Positions 43,858 to 52,789 of a stretch of DNA of 64,000 bases are shown piece by piece (within the stretch, counting starts at the first letter, position 1; the number at the start of each line of letters is the position of its first letter). Origin of the DNA: Archangium_A sp035910535 (GTDB lineage Bacteria > Myxococcota > Myxococcia > Myxococcales > Myxococcaceae); NCBI GenBank assembly GCA_035910535.1, contig JAMHXF010000015.1:32392-96391 (forward strand). The letters are read 5' to 3'. Both the position numbers and the translations under genes were made by a program. The notes beneath the pieces are model-generated. The model worked only from the letters and a program-made list of their open reading frames with translations, was not told the origin of the DNA and ran no database searches.

Positions 43858-44976
43858 TCAGTACTTCGCGACGAGTTCGGCCACGCGCTTCGCGGCCCCA
43901 CGTGGCCCGAGGATCGTTCGCAGCTCATCGAGCCCGGTCAGCAGTTGCTCGCGCGCCGGGCCCGCCCACAACACGTCGAGCTCCGAGATGATGCGCTCGA
44001 CGTTCATGTCGGCCTGCAGCAGCTCCGGCACTACGCGTTTCCCGGCGAGCAGGTTCACCAGACAGAAGAACGGTATGCGCACCAACGCACGGCCCACCGC
44101 GTAGTTGATGAGGTTCAAGCGGTACACGCAGACCAGCGGACGTCGCATGAGCCCCGCTTCGAGAGACGCGGTGCCTGACGCCACGAGCGCGACGTCGCTG
44201 GCGCCGACGACCTCGGGGGCACGGCCGTCGATCAACGTGACCGGGACACCGGCCGCTTTGAACGGCGCTTCGACGACGTCACGCGGCAGCCCCGAAGCGA
44301 CAGGGATGACGATGCGTGTTCCCGGCCGCGTGGTCAGCAGCTTCGAAGCCGTCGCCGCCAACGTGGGGCCGAGCCGGTTGAGCTCCGAGCGACGACTCCC
44401 GGGGAGCAGCGCCAGAATCTCGCCTTCCACCGGCAACTCGAGCGCGCGCCGAAACGAGTCCACTCCGAGATCGTCAGGCACCTGATCGAGTGTCGGATTT
44501 CCGACATACGTGGCGTTCACGCCGCGCTCGCGGAAGAACTGCTCTTCGAAGGGCAGAATGCAGCACAGCGTGTCGACGAGCTTCGCGATGGTCTTCGTGC
44601 GGCCTTCACGCCACGCCCACGCCATGGGCGCCACGAAGTACACGACGGGAATGCCGAGCTTCTTGAGCCGCTTGGCGAGGCGCAGGTTGAAGTCGGGCAC
44701 GTCGATGAGCAACGCGACCTTCGGCTGGCGGGCCTTCGCGGCGGCCTCGAGATCGCCCAGCACCTGCCAGATGCGCGGGACCTTCGGCAGCACCTCGACG
44801 AAGCCCATCACCGAGATCTCGTGCGCGCCGTGAATCAGCTCCACGCCTTGCGAGGCCAGCTTGGGGCCGCCCATGCCGAACACGCGCACCTCGGGGCGGA
44901 GTTGCTTGAGCGCGGCGACGGCGTCGGCGGCGTGCTGATCGCCAGAGGCTTCACCCGCGACGACGAGGACGTCCAT
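43858..44976 (-). CDS. lpxB: Lipid-A-disaccharide synthase
   Basis: This 372-residue GT19 enzyme joins 2,3-diacylglucosamine-1-phosphate and its UDP form to make the lipid A disaccharide. Signatures are VVAGEASGDQHAA, GMGGPKLASQGVELI, YFVAPMAWAWREGR, CILPFEEQFF, VGNPTLDQVP, LPGSRRSEL and VASGTASLEAGLMRRPLVCVYR. It is divergent from an MsbA-like lipid exporter with 47 bases between starts. The gene is convergent with the kinase gene, one base apart at the stops. TACTCG lies 7 bases before its ATG. Confidence 0.97.
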   Translation of the reverse strand: MDVLVVAGEASGDQHAADAVAALKQLRPEVRVFGMGGPKLASQGVELIHGAHEISVMGFVEVLPKVPRIWQVLGDLEAAAKARQPKVALLIDVPDFNLRLAKRLKKLGIPVVYFVAPMAWAWREGRTKTIAKLVDTLCCILPFEEQFFRERGVNATYVGNPTLDQVPDDLGVDSFRRALELPVEGEILALLPGSRRSELNRLGPTLAATASKLLTTRPGTRIVIPVASGLPRDVVEAPFKAAGVPVTLIDGRAPEVVGASDVALVASGTASLEAGLMRRPLVCVYRLNLINYAVGRALVRIPFFCLVNLLAGKRVVPELLQADMNVERIISELDVLWAGPAREQLLTGLDELRTILGPRGAAKRVAELVAKY

Positions 44977-45009
44977 GCGGCCGCGAGTACCGGACGCGGG
45001 TGGACCGTG

Positions 45010-45015
45010 TAAAGA
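45010..45015 (+). promoter_or_regulatory. Candidate -10 box before MsbA-like gene
   Basis: TAAAGA lies 8 bases before ATG 45024 in the 47-bp spacer shared with lpxB. No strong -35 is seen. Confidence 0.3.
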
Positions 45016-45023
45016 GCGCGCGA

Positions 45024-46808
45024 ATGTCGTCGCCGCTCTTCACCGCGATGAAGCGCTTGTTGGTGCTGGGGCGGCCGTATTGGCGGCTCCTCGGCGCGGC
45101 GTTCGTCTGCATGGTGTTGGTGGCGCTGACGACCGGCGCGTACGCGTTTCTCATGGGCCCGGGGCTTCGCTTTCTGCTCACCGGTGGCGAGCAGGGCCTC
45201 GAGCGGATCTTCGCGGTGGCGCCGTGGCTGCGCGGGCTCGGCGCGACGAACGCGTTGTTGGTGTTGCCGGTGGTGGTGGTGCTGGTCGGCGCTGTGAAGG
45301 GCGTCGGCTACCTGGGGCAGTTCTACTTCGTGGGGTACTTCGGCCAGCGCGTGGTGGTGGCGCTGCGGCGGCGCATCTTCGAGAAGTTGCTGGCGTTGCC
45401 GCCGCACGCGCGCAGCCGCCAGTTGTCGGGAGATCTGCTCAGCCGCTTCACCACCGACGTGGCGGCGGTGGAACTCGCGGCGACGTACACGGTGGCGAGC
45501 TGGCTGCGCGACACGTTGCAGATCGTCGTGCTGGTCAGCGTGGCAGTGTCGCTGTCGTGGAAGCTGGCGCTGCTCTCGGTGGTGGTGGTGCCGCTCGCGG
45601 TGTTCCCCGCGTCGCGCTTGACGGCGGCGTTGCTGCGGCGAACGCGTGAAGGGCAGGCGGCGCTCGGCACCATCGCCGGCCAGGTGCAGGAGGGGCTGGG
45701 CGCGCTGCGCACGATTCAGGCGTTCAACGCCGAGGCGGTCGAAGGCGCGCGCTTCAGTCGACAGGCCGCGAAGGTCGAGCGCGCGTTGATCCGCGCCGCG
45801 TGGACCCGTTCAGCCGTGCCCGCGTTGATGGAGATCTTCGCGTCGGTGGCCATCGCCGGGTCGCTCGCGTGGGCCATCAGCTCCCAGGTCGTCGAGCCCG
45901 ACGTGCTGGTCTCGTTTCTGGGCGCGCTGATTCTCGTCTACCAACCCGCGAAGGATCTCGGCCGCGTCAGTCAGTTCGCCATTTCTGCGGCGGCGGCGTT
46001 GGAGCGCATCGAGGCGTTGCTCGCGATCCCCGAGCTCAAGCACGCCGGGCGCATCGACCTGCCGCGACTGCAGCGAGAGCTCGTCGTGCGCGACGTGAAG
46101 TTCTCGTGGGGCGAGCGGCCCGCGTTGAACGGCGTGTCGCTGCGCGTGCCGCTGGGCAAGGTGACGGCGCTCGTCGGTGAGAGCGGCAGCGGCAAGAGCA
46201 CGCTGGCCTCGTTGCTGTTGGCCTTCGAGCTGCCGGCGAGCGGCGGCATCGAGTTCGACGGCGTGGCGTTGCACGACGCGAGCCTGAAGAGCGTGCGCGC
46301 GCAGTTCGCGTTGGTGACGCAGGAGGCGATGCTCTTCTCGGCGACGGTGCGCGAGAACCTGCTCGTGGCCCGGCCTGAAGCGAGCGCGCAGGAAATCGAA
46401 GACGCGTGCCGCGTCGCCTCGGCGTGGGACTTCATCGCCCAATTGCCGAAGGGCCTCGAGACGTCCATCGGTGAGCGCGGCGTGACGTTGTCGGGCGGCC
46501 AGAAGCAGCGGCTGTGTCTGGCGCGCGCGGTGCTGGCGAAGGCGCCGGTGCTGGTGCTCGACGAAGCGACCAGCAACCTCGACCCCGAGAGCGAGCGAGA
46601 GGTGCAGGCGGCGCTCGACGCGGTGCTGGTGGGGCGCACGGCGATCGTCATCGCGCACCGGTTGAACAGCGTGAAGCGCGCGGAGCAGATCGTCGTGTTG
46701 GAGAAGGGCGTCGTCGTCGAGCAGGGCACGCACGACGCGTTGGTGGCGCGCGGTGGGGTGTACGCGGCGATGTGGCGGCGCTCAGCGTTCGCCGACGACC
46801 AACGCTGA
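45024..46808 (+). CDS. msbA: MsbA-like lipid A exporter, ABC transporter with fused membrane and ATPase domains
   Basis: The 594-residue half-transporter has a six-helix type 1 exporter domain (about 20-320) and an ABC ATPase with Walker A GESGSGKST (385-393), signature LSGGQ (489-493) and Walker B VLVLDEATSNLD. Its length and layout match MsbA, which flips lipid A-core across the inner membrane. Neighbourhood with lpxB supports that role; a drug exporter is the alternative. ATG 45024 is chosen over GTG 45000 by its AAGAG and TAAAGA context. Its 3' end overlaps the convergent TIGR02996 gene by 27 bases. Confidence 0.88.
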   Translation: MSSPLFTAMKRLLVLGRPYWRLLGAAFVCMVLVALTTGAYAFLMGPGLRFLLTGGEQGLERIFAVAPWLRGLGATNALLVLPVVVVLVGAVKGVGYLGQFYFVGYFGQRVVVALRRRIFEKLLALPPHARSRQLSGDLLSRFTTDVAAVELAATYTVASWLRDTLQIVVLVSVAVSLSWKLALLSVVVVPLAVFPASRLTAALLRRTREGQAALGTIAGQVQEGLGALRTIQAFNAEAVEGARFSRQAAKVERALIRAAWTRSAVPALMEIFASVAIAGSLAWAISSQVVEPDVLVSFLGALILVYQPAKDLGRVSQFAISAAAALERIEALLAIPELKHAGRIDLPRLQRELVVRDVKFSWGERPALNGVSLRVPLGKVTALVGESGSGKSTLASLLLAFELPASGGIEFDGVALHDASLKSVRAQFALVTQEAMLFSATVRENLLVARPEASAQEIEDACRVASAWDFIAQLPKGLETSIGERGVTLSGGQKQRLCLARAVLAKAPVLVLDEATSNLDPESEREVQAALDAVLVGRTAIVIAHRLNSVKRAEQIVVLEKGVVVEQGTHDALVARGGVYAAMWRRSAFADDQR

Positions 46809-47630
46809 GAGCCGTCTGAACGTCGGCACTGCGGCCAGCAGCACGTGCGCGGCTTCTTCGCTGAGCCCGCTGCGCGACAGCTCGAGCGTGACGAGGCGAT
46901 CTCTCAACGGCGAGGCGACCAGCGCGTCGATCGCCTCGCGCGTCGTCAGGTCAGCGCGCAACGTGAGCGACTCGAGCTTCGTCAACTGTGTCACCGCGGC
47001 CATCACCTCGTCGTCGATGGGCTCGAGGCTGCTCAACGTCAATTCGCGCAACGACGGCTGCGTCCCCAGCACGTGCGCCAGCCCTGCGCTCGTCATCGCT
47101 TCAATCGGCAACGACAGCGACGTGAGCGGCGGCAACACCGCCGGCGCGATGCGCTGCGCGGCCAACTGCAGCTCCACCAGCGACGTGAGCCGGCCCTTCA
47201 CGTTCGTGAGGTCGACCTCGTTGCACGTCAGCGACAACGCGCGCAGCCCGCGCGGCCCATGCTCGGCGAGCCACCGCAGCGTTTGATCTCCGGGGCCTGC
47301 GTCGACCTCCAGCGCGCGCAGAAAACGGCACGCAGGGTGCGCCAACACGGGCGCCAGAAACACGTCAGCCCAGTCGTCGCGGTTCGACGTGCGCTCGAAG
47401 CGCAGCGCCTCGACGAAGCCCCAGCGCCACTTCACTGACGCCGCGCCAATGCGCTGCGTGGCCAACAACTCCGCTTCGCGCGCGCTCGACACGCCGTGCA
47501 ACTGCAGCGCGATCAACTCACCGCGCGGCTCACCGTGCTCCTGGTACCAGTCGGCGAGCAGCGCGTACCGGCTCGGCTCGTCGGGCGCGTCATCAATGGC
47601 CGCCTCCAACGCGTCGCGCGTCTCGCTCAC
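46782..47630 (-). CDS. TIGR02996 domain / leucine-rich protein
   Basis: The 282-residue product starts at GTG with an AGGGGG site upstream. The N terminus (LLADWYQEHGEPRGELIALQL) is the repeat-companion domain TIGR02996, which is found mainly in myxobacteria and planctomycetes next to repeat proteins. The rest holds degenerate leucine-rich repeats (LRALSLTCNEVDL, LVELQLAAQRI, LRELTLSSLEPI, LESLTLRADLT, LVTLELSRSGLSEEAAHVL). It is a likely protein-interaction module without a known partner. There is no signal peptide. Confidence 0.85.
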   Translation of the reverse strand: MSETRDALEAAIDDAPDEPSRYALLADWYQEHGEPRGELIALQLHGVSSAREAELLATQRIGAASVKWRWGFVEALRFERTSNRDDWADVFLAPVLAHPACRFLRALEVDAGPGDQTLRWLAEHGPRGLRALSLTCNEVDLTNVKGRLTSLVELQLAAQRIAPAVLPPLTSLSLPIEAMTSAGLAHVLGTQPSLRELTLSSLEPIDDEVMAAVTQLTKLESLTLRADLTTREAIDALVASPLRDRLVTLELSRSGLSEEAAHVLLAAVPTFRRLSALVVGER

Positions 47631-47750
47631 TCAACCCCCTGGAACCAGTCGTGTCGCACCTTTGACCTCCCTGACAAGAACGTCTGCACGTCACTTTTCT
47701 GTCACGCGCACTGCCACTTCATTGTCATGCAACCATTTGAATTTATTGGC

Positions 47751-47829
47751 AACTGGCCTTGCGCTGACCATTCGCTGGCAGTACGACGCCGCCCGCGCAC
47801 GTGGGGAAACGTGCCTCACTTGGCCAGTT
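47751..47829 (+). promoter_or_regulatory. Structured leader candidate upstream of fungalysin gene
   Basis: AACTGGCC (47751-47758) and GGCCAGTT (47822-47829) can pair across 63 bases. Inside, GCACGT and ACGTGC (47797-47802, 47809-47814) form a hairpin with loop GGGGAA. This is followed 8 bases later by AAAGG and the ATG. The 212-base spacer 47631-47842 also has an AT-rich patch at 47735-47748. No known riboswitch class is recognised. Confidence 0.35.
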
Positions 47830-47842
47830 CGAAAGGTGCCTC

Positions 47843-50800
47843 ATGACGAAGCGAATGCTCGCTGCGCTCCTCTTTACCTCGACCATCGGGTTCGCGCAGA
47901 CGAAGCCGGCCATCGACGCGTTCCTGTCTCGGCGTGAGAGCAAGCCGCTGGTCGACGGGGCGACGTTGTCGTCACCTTCTCGCGCGGCGCTGGCGCGGGG
48001 TTTCGTCAGCTCCACGGAGCCGCGCTACGGCGTGCCCACGTTCTTCTGGTCGTCGCCCGAAGTGCAGGGCCGCACGTTCGCCGAAATGGGGTTGTCACCC
48101 GAGCAGGCCGCGCGCCGCTACCTGCTGACGCACGCCGAGCTCTACCGCGGTGAGCCGTCGCGTTGGGCCGAGGCGCGGGTGGTCGGCGTTCACGACCTGC
48201 ACGACGGCACGGCGGTCATCGTCACGTTTCAGCAGCGCGTCAACGGCGTGCGCGTGTTCCGCGACGAGCTCAAGGTCATCATGACGGCGAAGCTCGGGCT
48301 GGTGGCCATGGCGGGCTACCTCACGCCGCAGACGCGCGTGCACGGCGACTTCTCGTTGACCGGTGCGAGCGCGGTGGCGAGCGCGTTTCAGAGCCTCGTC
48401 GCGCGCCCGCTCGAGCCCAACACGCTCAAGGAGCTGGGGCTGTTCAACGGCGGCTACACGCACTGGCAGCTCGACGGCACGCCGACGGACGTGCGCACGC
48501 GGCCGGTGTACTTCCCGCTGCCTGAAGGGCTCGTGCCGGGCTTCTACGTCGAACTCGACGTGGCCTCGGAGTACTACTCGTTCGTCGTCTCAGCGGTGAA
48601 CGGCGAGGTGCTGTACCGGAAGAACCTCACCGCCTCGGCGTACAACTACCGCGTGTGGGCCGACGCGACCGCGCCGCACGTGCCGCTCGACGGCCCGCAG
48701 GGCAGCGCCGCGACGCCGCACCCCACCGGCAACGCCGACGGCTTCGACCCGGGCAACGTGCAGCAGGTGCTGGTGAGCCTCGACAACGCCGGGCTGTCGA
48801 CGAACGACCCGTGGCTCTCGGCGACGGCGACTGAGACCAACGGCAACAACGTGTGGGCCTACGCCGACCTGGTGAGCCGCAACGGCTTCACCGCGGGCTC
48901 CGACGTGGCGGGTGCGCTGAGCGCGCCCGGCGAGTTCGACTACCTCTACGACTTCAACGCAGGCCCCGGCGCGAACCTCTCGCAGCGCCGCGCGGCCATC
49001 ACGCAGCTGTTCTTCGACAACAACTTCTTCCACGACTGGTTCTACGACGACGGCTTCAACGAGGCGGCGGGCAACGCGCAGGTCAGCAACTTCGCGCGCG
49101 GCGGGCTCGGTAACGACGTGCTGCGCGCCGAAGCGCAGGACTACTCGGGCCTCAACAACGCGAACATGTCGACGCCGTCTGACGGCGCGAGCCCGCGCAT
49201 GCAGATGTACATCTTCTCGGGCGAAGACGACGAGTACGTGACGCTGTCGGGCTCGGCGATGCAGTTCCTCACCAACGTCGCCGAGTTCAGCTTGCCGACG
49301 TTCGACCTCACCGCGCCGGTGCAGCTCGCTGCCGACGGAGACGCCACGCCCACCGACGGCTGCATTCCGGTGTGGCCCGGCAACTACGCCGGGAAGATCG
49401 CCGTCATCGATCGCGGCACGTGCACGTTCCACGAGAAGGCGCAGCGCGCGCAGGCGGCCGGCGCCATCGGCGTCGTCATCGCCAACAACCAGCAGCAGGG
49501 CGGCGCGATGCAGATGCCGGGGTCACCGGCGCTCACCATTCCCGTGATGTCGGTCTCGCTCGCGGGCGGCAACGCCATCAAGGCCGCCATCACCTCGAGC
49601 GGCGGCACCGCGACGATGACGCTGCACCGCGGCGAGTCGAACTCCCGCGACGGCACGTTGGACAACGGCGTGGTGGCGCACGAGTGGGGGCACTACGTCT
49701 CGAACCGCCTCATCGGCGACGGCAACGGCATCTCGAACGTGCAGGCCGTGGGCATGGGCGAAGGCTGGGGCGACTTCCACGCCATGTTGATGATCGTCCG
49801 TGAAGGCGATCTCTCGGTGCCCAGCAACGCGAACTGGAACGGCGTGTACGGCCTCGCCGGCTGGGCTGGCTTCACCACCGACGCGCAGGGCTACTACTAC
49901 GGCTTCCGCCGCTACCCGATGTCGACGGACCTCACGAAGAACCCGCTCGTGTTCCGGCACATCACGCGCGGCGTCGCGCTGCCGACCATGCCGCCGCCTG
50001 CGTTCGGAGCGTCAGGCGCGTCGAACGCCGAGGTGCACGCCACCGGTGAGGTCTGGGCGGTGATGCTCTGGGAGGTCTACGCCGCGCTGCTGCGAGATCA
50101 GCGGTACACGTTCGAGCAGGCGCGGGCGATCATGAAGCGGTACCTCATCGGCGCGTACAAGGCGACGCCGCTGATGCCGACCTTCGTCGACGCGCGCGAC
50201 GCCGTGCTGGCCGTGGCCGCCGCAGACGACGCGACCAACTTCGCCAACGCGTGGGCCGCCTTCGCGCGCAGAGGTCTTGGCATGGGCGCCGTCGCGCCCG
50301 ATCGCGACTCGCAGACCAACTCGGGCCTCACGCAGAGCTTCACGGTGGGCAACGCCGTCACGGTGACGGAGGTCACCATCAACGACGCGACCGACAACTG
50401 CGACAACGACGGCAACCTCGACGCCAACGAGACGGGCGTCATCACGCTCAAGCTGCGCAACACCGGCGTCGGCATGTTGACCAACACCACGGTCACCATT
50501 TCCACGGCGACCCCCGGCGTCAGCTTCCCCATGGGCGTCAGCCAGGCGCTGCCTCCCACCGCGCCGTTCGGCGTGGCGACGTTGACCTTCCCCGTGGCGC
50601 TGGCCGACGTGGCTGGCGTCGTGGGCGGCATGTTCAACTTCGAGATCGCCGACGCGTCGCTGGTGAATGGCCCCGTCACGCACACCTCGATGTTCCGGCT
50701 CAACTACGACGTGGTGCCCATGCGCAGCCGGCTCGACGACGTCGAAGCGCCGTCCACGGTGTGGACCGCCGCCGCCGACCCGCAGCTGAGCACCGGCAGC

Positions 50801-51985
50801 ACGTTCCGCATCACGCAGTCGAGCGCCACGCAGCACTTCTGGTTCGGCCCCAACGCAGCGGCGCCGTCTGACACCACGTTGACGTCTCCGCCGTTGGTGG
50901 TCGGTACGCAGCCGCTGACCATCAGCTTCAAGCACCGCTACGACTTCGAGGCCGACGCCAACGAGTTCTACGACGGCGCGGTGGTCGAGGTTTCGACCAA
51001 CGGCACCACGTGGCTCAACATCGGCGTGGCGTCGCAGCCCGGCTACACGGGCACCATTTCTTCGGGGCAGGGCCAGAGCTCGAACCCGCTGGGCGGCGTG
51101 CGCGGCTTCGTCGGCAAGAGCGCGAACTACCCCACGTTCAACACCGAGACCGTCGACCTCGGCACCACGTACGCGAACCAGACCATTCGCTTCCGCTTCC
51201 GCATTGGCGCTGACGACGCGGCGGCCGCGAAGGGCTGGGAGATCGACGACATTCAGATCACCGGCATCACCAACAGCCCCTTCGCTGCGGTGACCTCTGA
51301 CCCGAACACGTGCACCAACGCCGCGCCGATGGCCACCATCGGGCCGAACATCGAGGTCAACGAGCGCGAGGCGGTGACGCTCGTGGGCGGCGGCATCGAT
51401 CCCGACGGCGACGCCGTCACGTTGACGTGGACGCAGCTGCAGGGCCCGACGGTGACGCTCACCGGCAGCACCTTCACGGCGCCTGAAGTGAACGTCGACA
51501 CGCTGCTGCTCTTCCAGCTCACGGTGAGCGACGGGCGCGCGGTGACCTCGCCGCTCGAGCAGCAGGTGTTGGTGAAGAACGTGAATCGCCCGCCGGTGGT
51601 CTGGCTGCCGGAGATCATGGAGGTCGAGATGGGCACGCTGGTGACCGTCACCGGCACCGCGAGCGACGCCGACGGAGACGCCGTCACCATCGAGTGGACG
51701 CAGCTGCTCGGCGAGCCGGTCGCGCTCGCGGGCACCTCGGGCGCCATCGTCACCTTCACGGCGCCCATGGTCGAAGTGAACGGCGCGGTGCGCCTGCAGC
51801 TCGTCGCGCGTGACGCGTTCGCGGCGTCGGCGCCGGCCATCATCGACGTGGTGATCCGCAACCCGAACCCGGCGCCCGTGCCCATCGACCCCGAGCTGCC
51901 GAAGGGCTGCGGCTGCGCGAGTGGTTTCGAGTTGTTCCCGCTCGCGGCGTTGGTCTTCGCCCTGCGCGCTCGGCGGAAGCGCTGA
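47843..51985 (+). CDS. Secreted M36 (fungalysin) metallopeptidase with MYXO-CTERM-like anchor
   Basis: The 1380-residue product has a signal peptide (MTKRMLAALLFTSTIGFA) and a pro-region of the FTP type (residues about 80-250). The zinc protease has His613-Glu-Trp-Gly-His617 and the third ligand Glu640 (GMGEGWGDF). A PA domain (about 490-590, GKIAVIDRGTCTFHEKAQRA) is inserted before the zinc motif. After the catalytic part come beta-sandwich regions and two Asp-rich Ig/PKD-like repeats (GGGIDPDGDAVTLTWTQLQG, GTASDADGDAVTIEWTQLLG). The end, GCGCASGFELFPLAALVFALRARRKR split as Cys-x-Cys, hydrophobic helix and basic tail, resembles MYXO-CTERM surface-sorting signals. AAAGG precedes ATG 47843. 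It probably degrades extracellular proteins or prey. Confidence 0.9.
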   Translation: MTKRMLAALLFTSTIGFAQTKPAIDAFLSRRESKPLVDGATLSSPSRAALARGFVSSTEPRYGVPTFFWSSPEVQGRTFAEMGLSPEQAARRYLLTHAELYRGEPSRWAEARVVGVHDLHDGTAVIVTFQQRVNGVRVFRDELKVIMTAKLGLVAMAGYLTPQTRVHGDFSLTGASAVASAFQSLVARPLEPNTLKELGLFNGGYTHWQLDGTPTDVRTRPVYFPLPEGLVPGFYVELDVASEYYSFVVSAVNGEVLYRKNLTASAYNYRVWADATAPHVPLDGPQGSAATPHPTGNADGFDPGNVQQVLVSLDNAGLSTNDPWLSATATETNGNNVWAYADLVSRNGFTAGSDVAGALSAPGEFDYLYDFNAGPGANLSQRRAAITQLFFDNNFFHDWFYDDGFNEAAGNAQVSNFARGGLGNDVLRAEAQDYSGLNNANMSTPSDGASPRMQMYIFSGEDDEYVTLSGSAMQFLTNVAEFSLPTFDLTAPVQLAADGDATPTDGCIPVWPGNYAGKIAVIDRGTCTFHEKAQRAQAAGAIGVVIANNQQQGGAMQMPGSPALTIPVMSVSLAGGNAIKAAITSSGGTATMTLHRGESNSRDGTLDNGVVAHEWGHYVSNRLIGDGNGISNVQAVGMGEGWGDFHAMLMIVREGDLSVPSNANWNGVYGLAGWAGFTTDAQGYYYGFRRYPMSTDLTKNPLVFRHITRGVALPTMPPPAFGASGASNAEVHATGEVWAVMLWEVYAALLRDQRYTFEQARAIMKRYLIGAYKATPLMPTFVDARDAVLAVAAADDATNFANAWAAFARRGLGMGAVAPDRDSQTNSGLTQSFTVGNAVTVTEVTINDATDNCDNDGNLDANETGVITLKLRNTGVGMLTNTTVTISTATPGVSFPMGVSQALPPTAPFGVATLTFPVALADVAGVVGGMFNFEIADASLVNGPVTHTSMFRLNYDVVPMRSRLDDVEAPSTVWTAAADPQLSTGSTFRITQSSATQHFWFGPNAAAPSDTTLTSPPLVVGTQPLTISFKHRYDFEADANEFYDGAVVEVSTNGTTWLNIGVASQPGYTGTISSGQGQSSNPLGGVRGFVGKSANYPTFNTETVDLGTTYANQTIRFRFRIGADDAAAAKGWEIDDIQITGITNSPFAAVTSDPNTCTNAAPMATIGPNIEVNEREAVTLVGGGIDPDGDAVTLTWTQLQGPTVTLTGSTFTAPEVNVDTLLLFQLTVSDGRAVTSPLEQQVLVKNVNRPPVVWLPEIMEVEMGTLVTVTGTASDADGDAVTIEWTQLLGEPVALAGTSGAIVTFTAPMVEVNGAVRLQLVARDAFAASAPAIIDVVIRNPNPAPVPIDPELPKGCGCASGFELFPLAALVFALRARRKR

Positions 51986-51998
51986 AGCACAGTTGGTG

Positions 51999-52004
51999 TA
52001 GGGT
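51999..52004 (+). promoter_or_regulatory. Candidate -10 box for leaderless CpoB-like gene
   Basis: TAGGGT is a strict TANNNT match 8 bases before ATG 52013, with no Shine-Dalgarno sequence. Confidence 0.4.
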
Positions 52005-52012
52005 GCCCGGCC

Positions 52013-52789
52013 ATGATTCGTCGTTTCGTGGTCGGGTTCGCCTTCCTCACGCTGGCAGGCTGTTTCTTCCCCGCTGATCGAGGTCGCGTCGTCGAGAACC
52101 GCCTCGACGGGCTCGCTTCAGACAACCAGAAGTTGAAGTCGGAGCTGCTCGAGACGCGCACCAAGCTCGACGAGGCCACCGCGCAGCTGCAGGCCGCGTT
52201 GGACCAGCTCGATCGCGCCAGCCGCACCACGGGCGCCAACATCGGCGTGAAGGTCGACACTGCGCTGCAAGACGTCGCGGTGCTGCGCGGTCAGGTCGAT
52301 TCGCAGTCGGTGAAGCTGCAGGAAATCGAGACGAAGCTGTCATCGCAGCCGACAGTGGCGGCCGCGCCAGAGCCGAAGAAGGAAGAGCTCAAGCGCCCTG
52401 ACGACCCGAAGGACTTTCTCAAGCTGGCCGACGAGAAGACGAAGTCGGGCGAGACCGAGCTCGGGCGACGCCTCTACGCGGAGTTCATGAAGAAGTGGCC
52501 GCGCGACGAGCAGGTCGGTGAAGCGCACTTCTCGTTGGGCGAGTCATTCTTCGGCGAGCAGAAGTGCCGCGAGGCGCTCTACGAGTACGGCAAGGTGATT
52601 CAGGAGTTCTCGAAGACGAAGTCGGCGCCCACGGCGTACCTGCGCAGCTCCGACTGCTTCAAGCAGCTCAAGATGGGCGACGAGGCGCGGTTGGCGCTCG
52701 AAGAGCTCGTGAAGAGCTACCCGAAGAGCGACGCGGCGAAGACGGCCAAGACGCGCCTGGCTGCTCTGCGCAAGGCGCCGAAGAAGTGA
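52013..52789 (+). CDS. CpoB/YbgF-like TPR lipoprotein
   Basis: The 258-residue product has a lipoprotein signal (MIRRFVVGFAFLTLAGC). A coiled coil follows (NRLDGLASDNQKLKSELL and the next 60 residues), then TPR repeats (DDPKDFLKLADEKTKSGE, VGEAHFSLGESFFGEQKCREALYEYGKVIQEF, KSAPTAYLRSSDCFKQLKMGDEARLALEEL). This coil-plus-TPR layout is that of CpoB/YbgF, which coordinates peptidoglycan synthesis with the Tol-Pal system in division. Here it is lipidated and no tol genes are near, so the name is by resemblance only. Its stop overlaps the next start (GTGA). Confidence 0.82.
   Translation: MIRRFVVGFAFLTLAGCFFPADRGRVVENRLDGLASDNQKLKSELLETRTKLDEATAQLQAALDQLDRASRTTGANIGVKVDTALQDVAVLRGQVDSQSVKLQEIETKLSSQPTVAAAPEPKKEELKRPDDPKDFLKLADEKTKSGETELGRRLYAEFMKKWPRDEQVGEAHFSLGESFFGEQKCREALYEYGKVIQEFSKTKSAPTAYLRSSDCFKQLKMGDEARLALEELVKSYPKSDAAKTAKTRLAALRKAPKK

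Noticed and set aside
47751..47829. Possible c-di-GMP riboswitch before the fungalysin gene
   Set aside because: The GCACGT hairpin looked promising, but the conserved GEMM core sequences and the tetraloop receptor arrangement are absent, so only an unclassified structured leader is reported.
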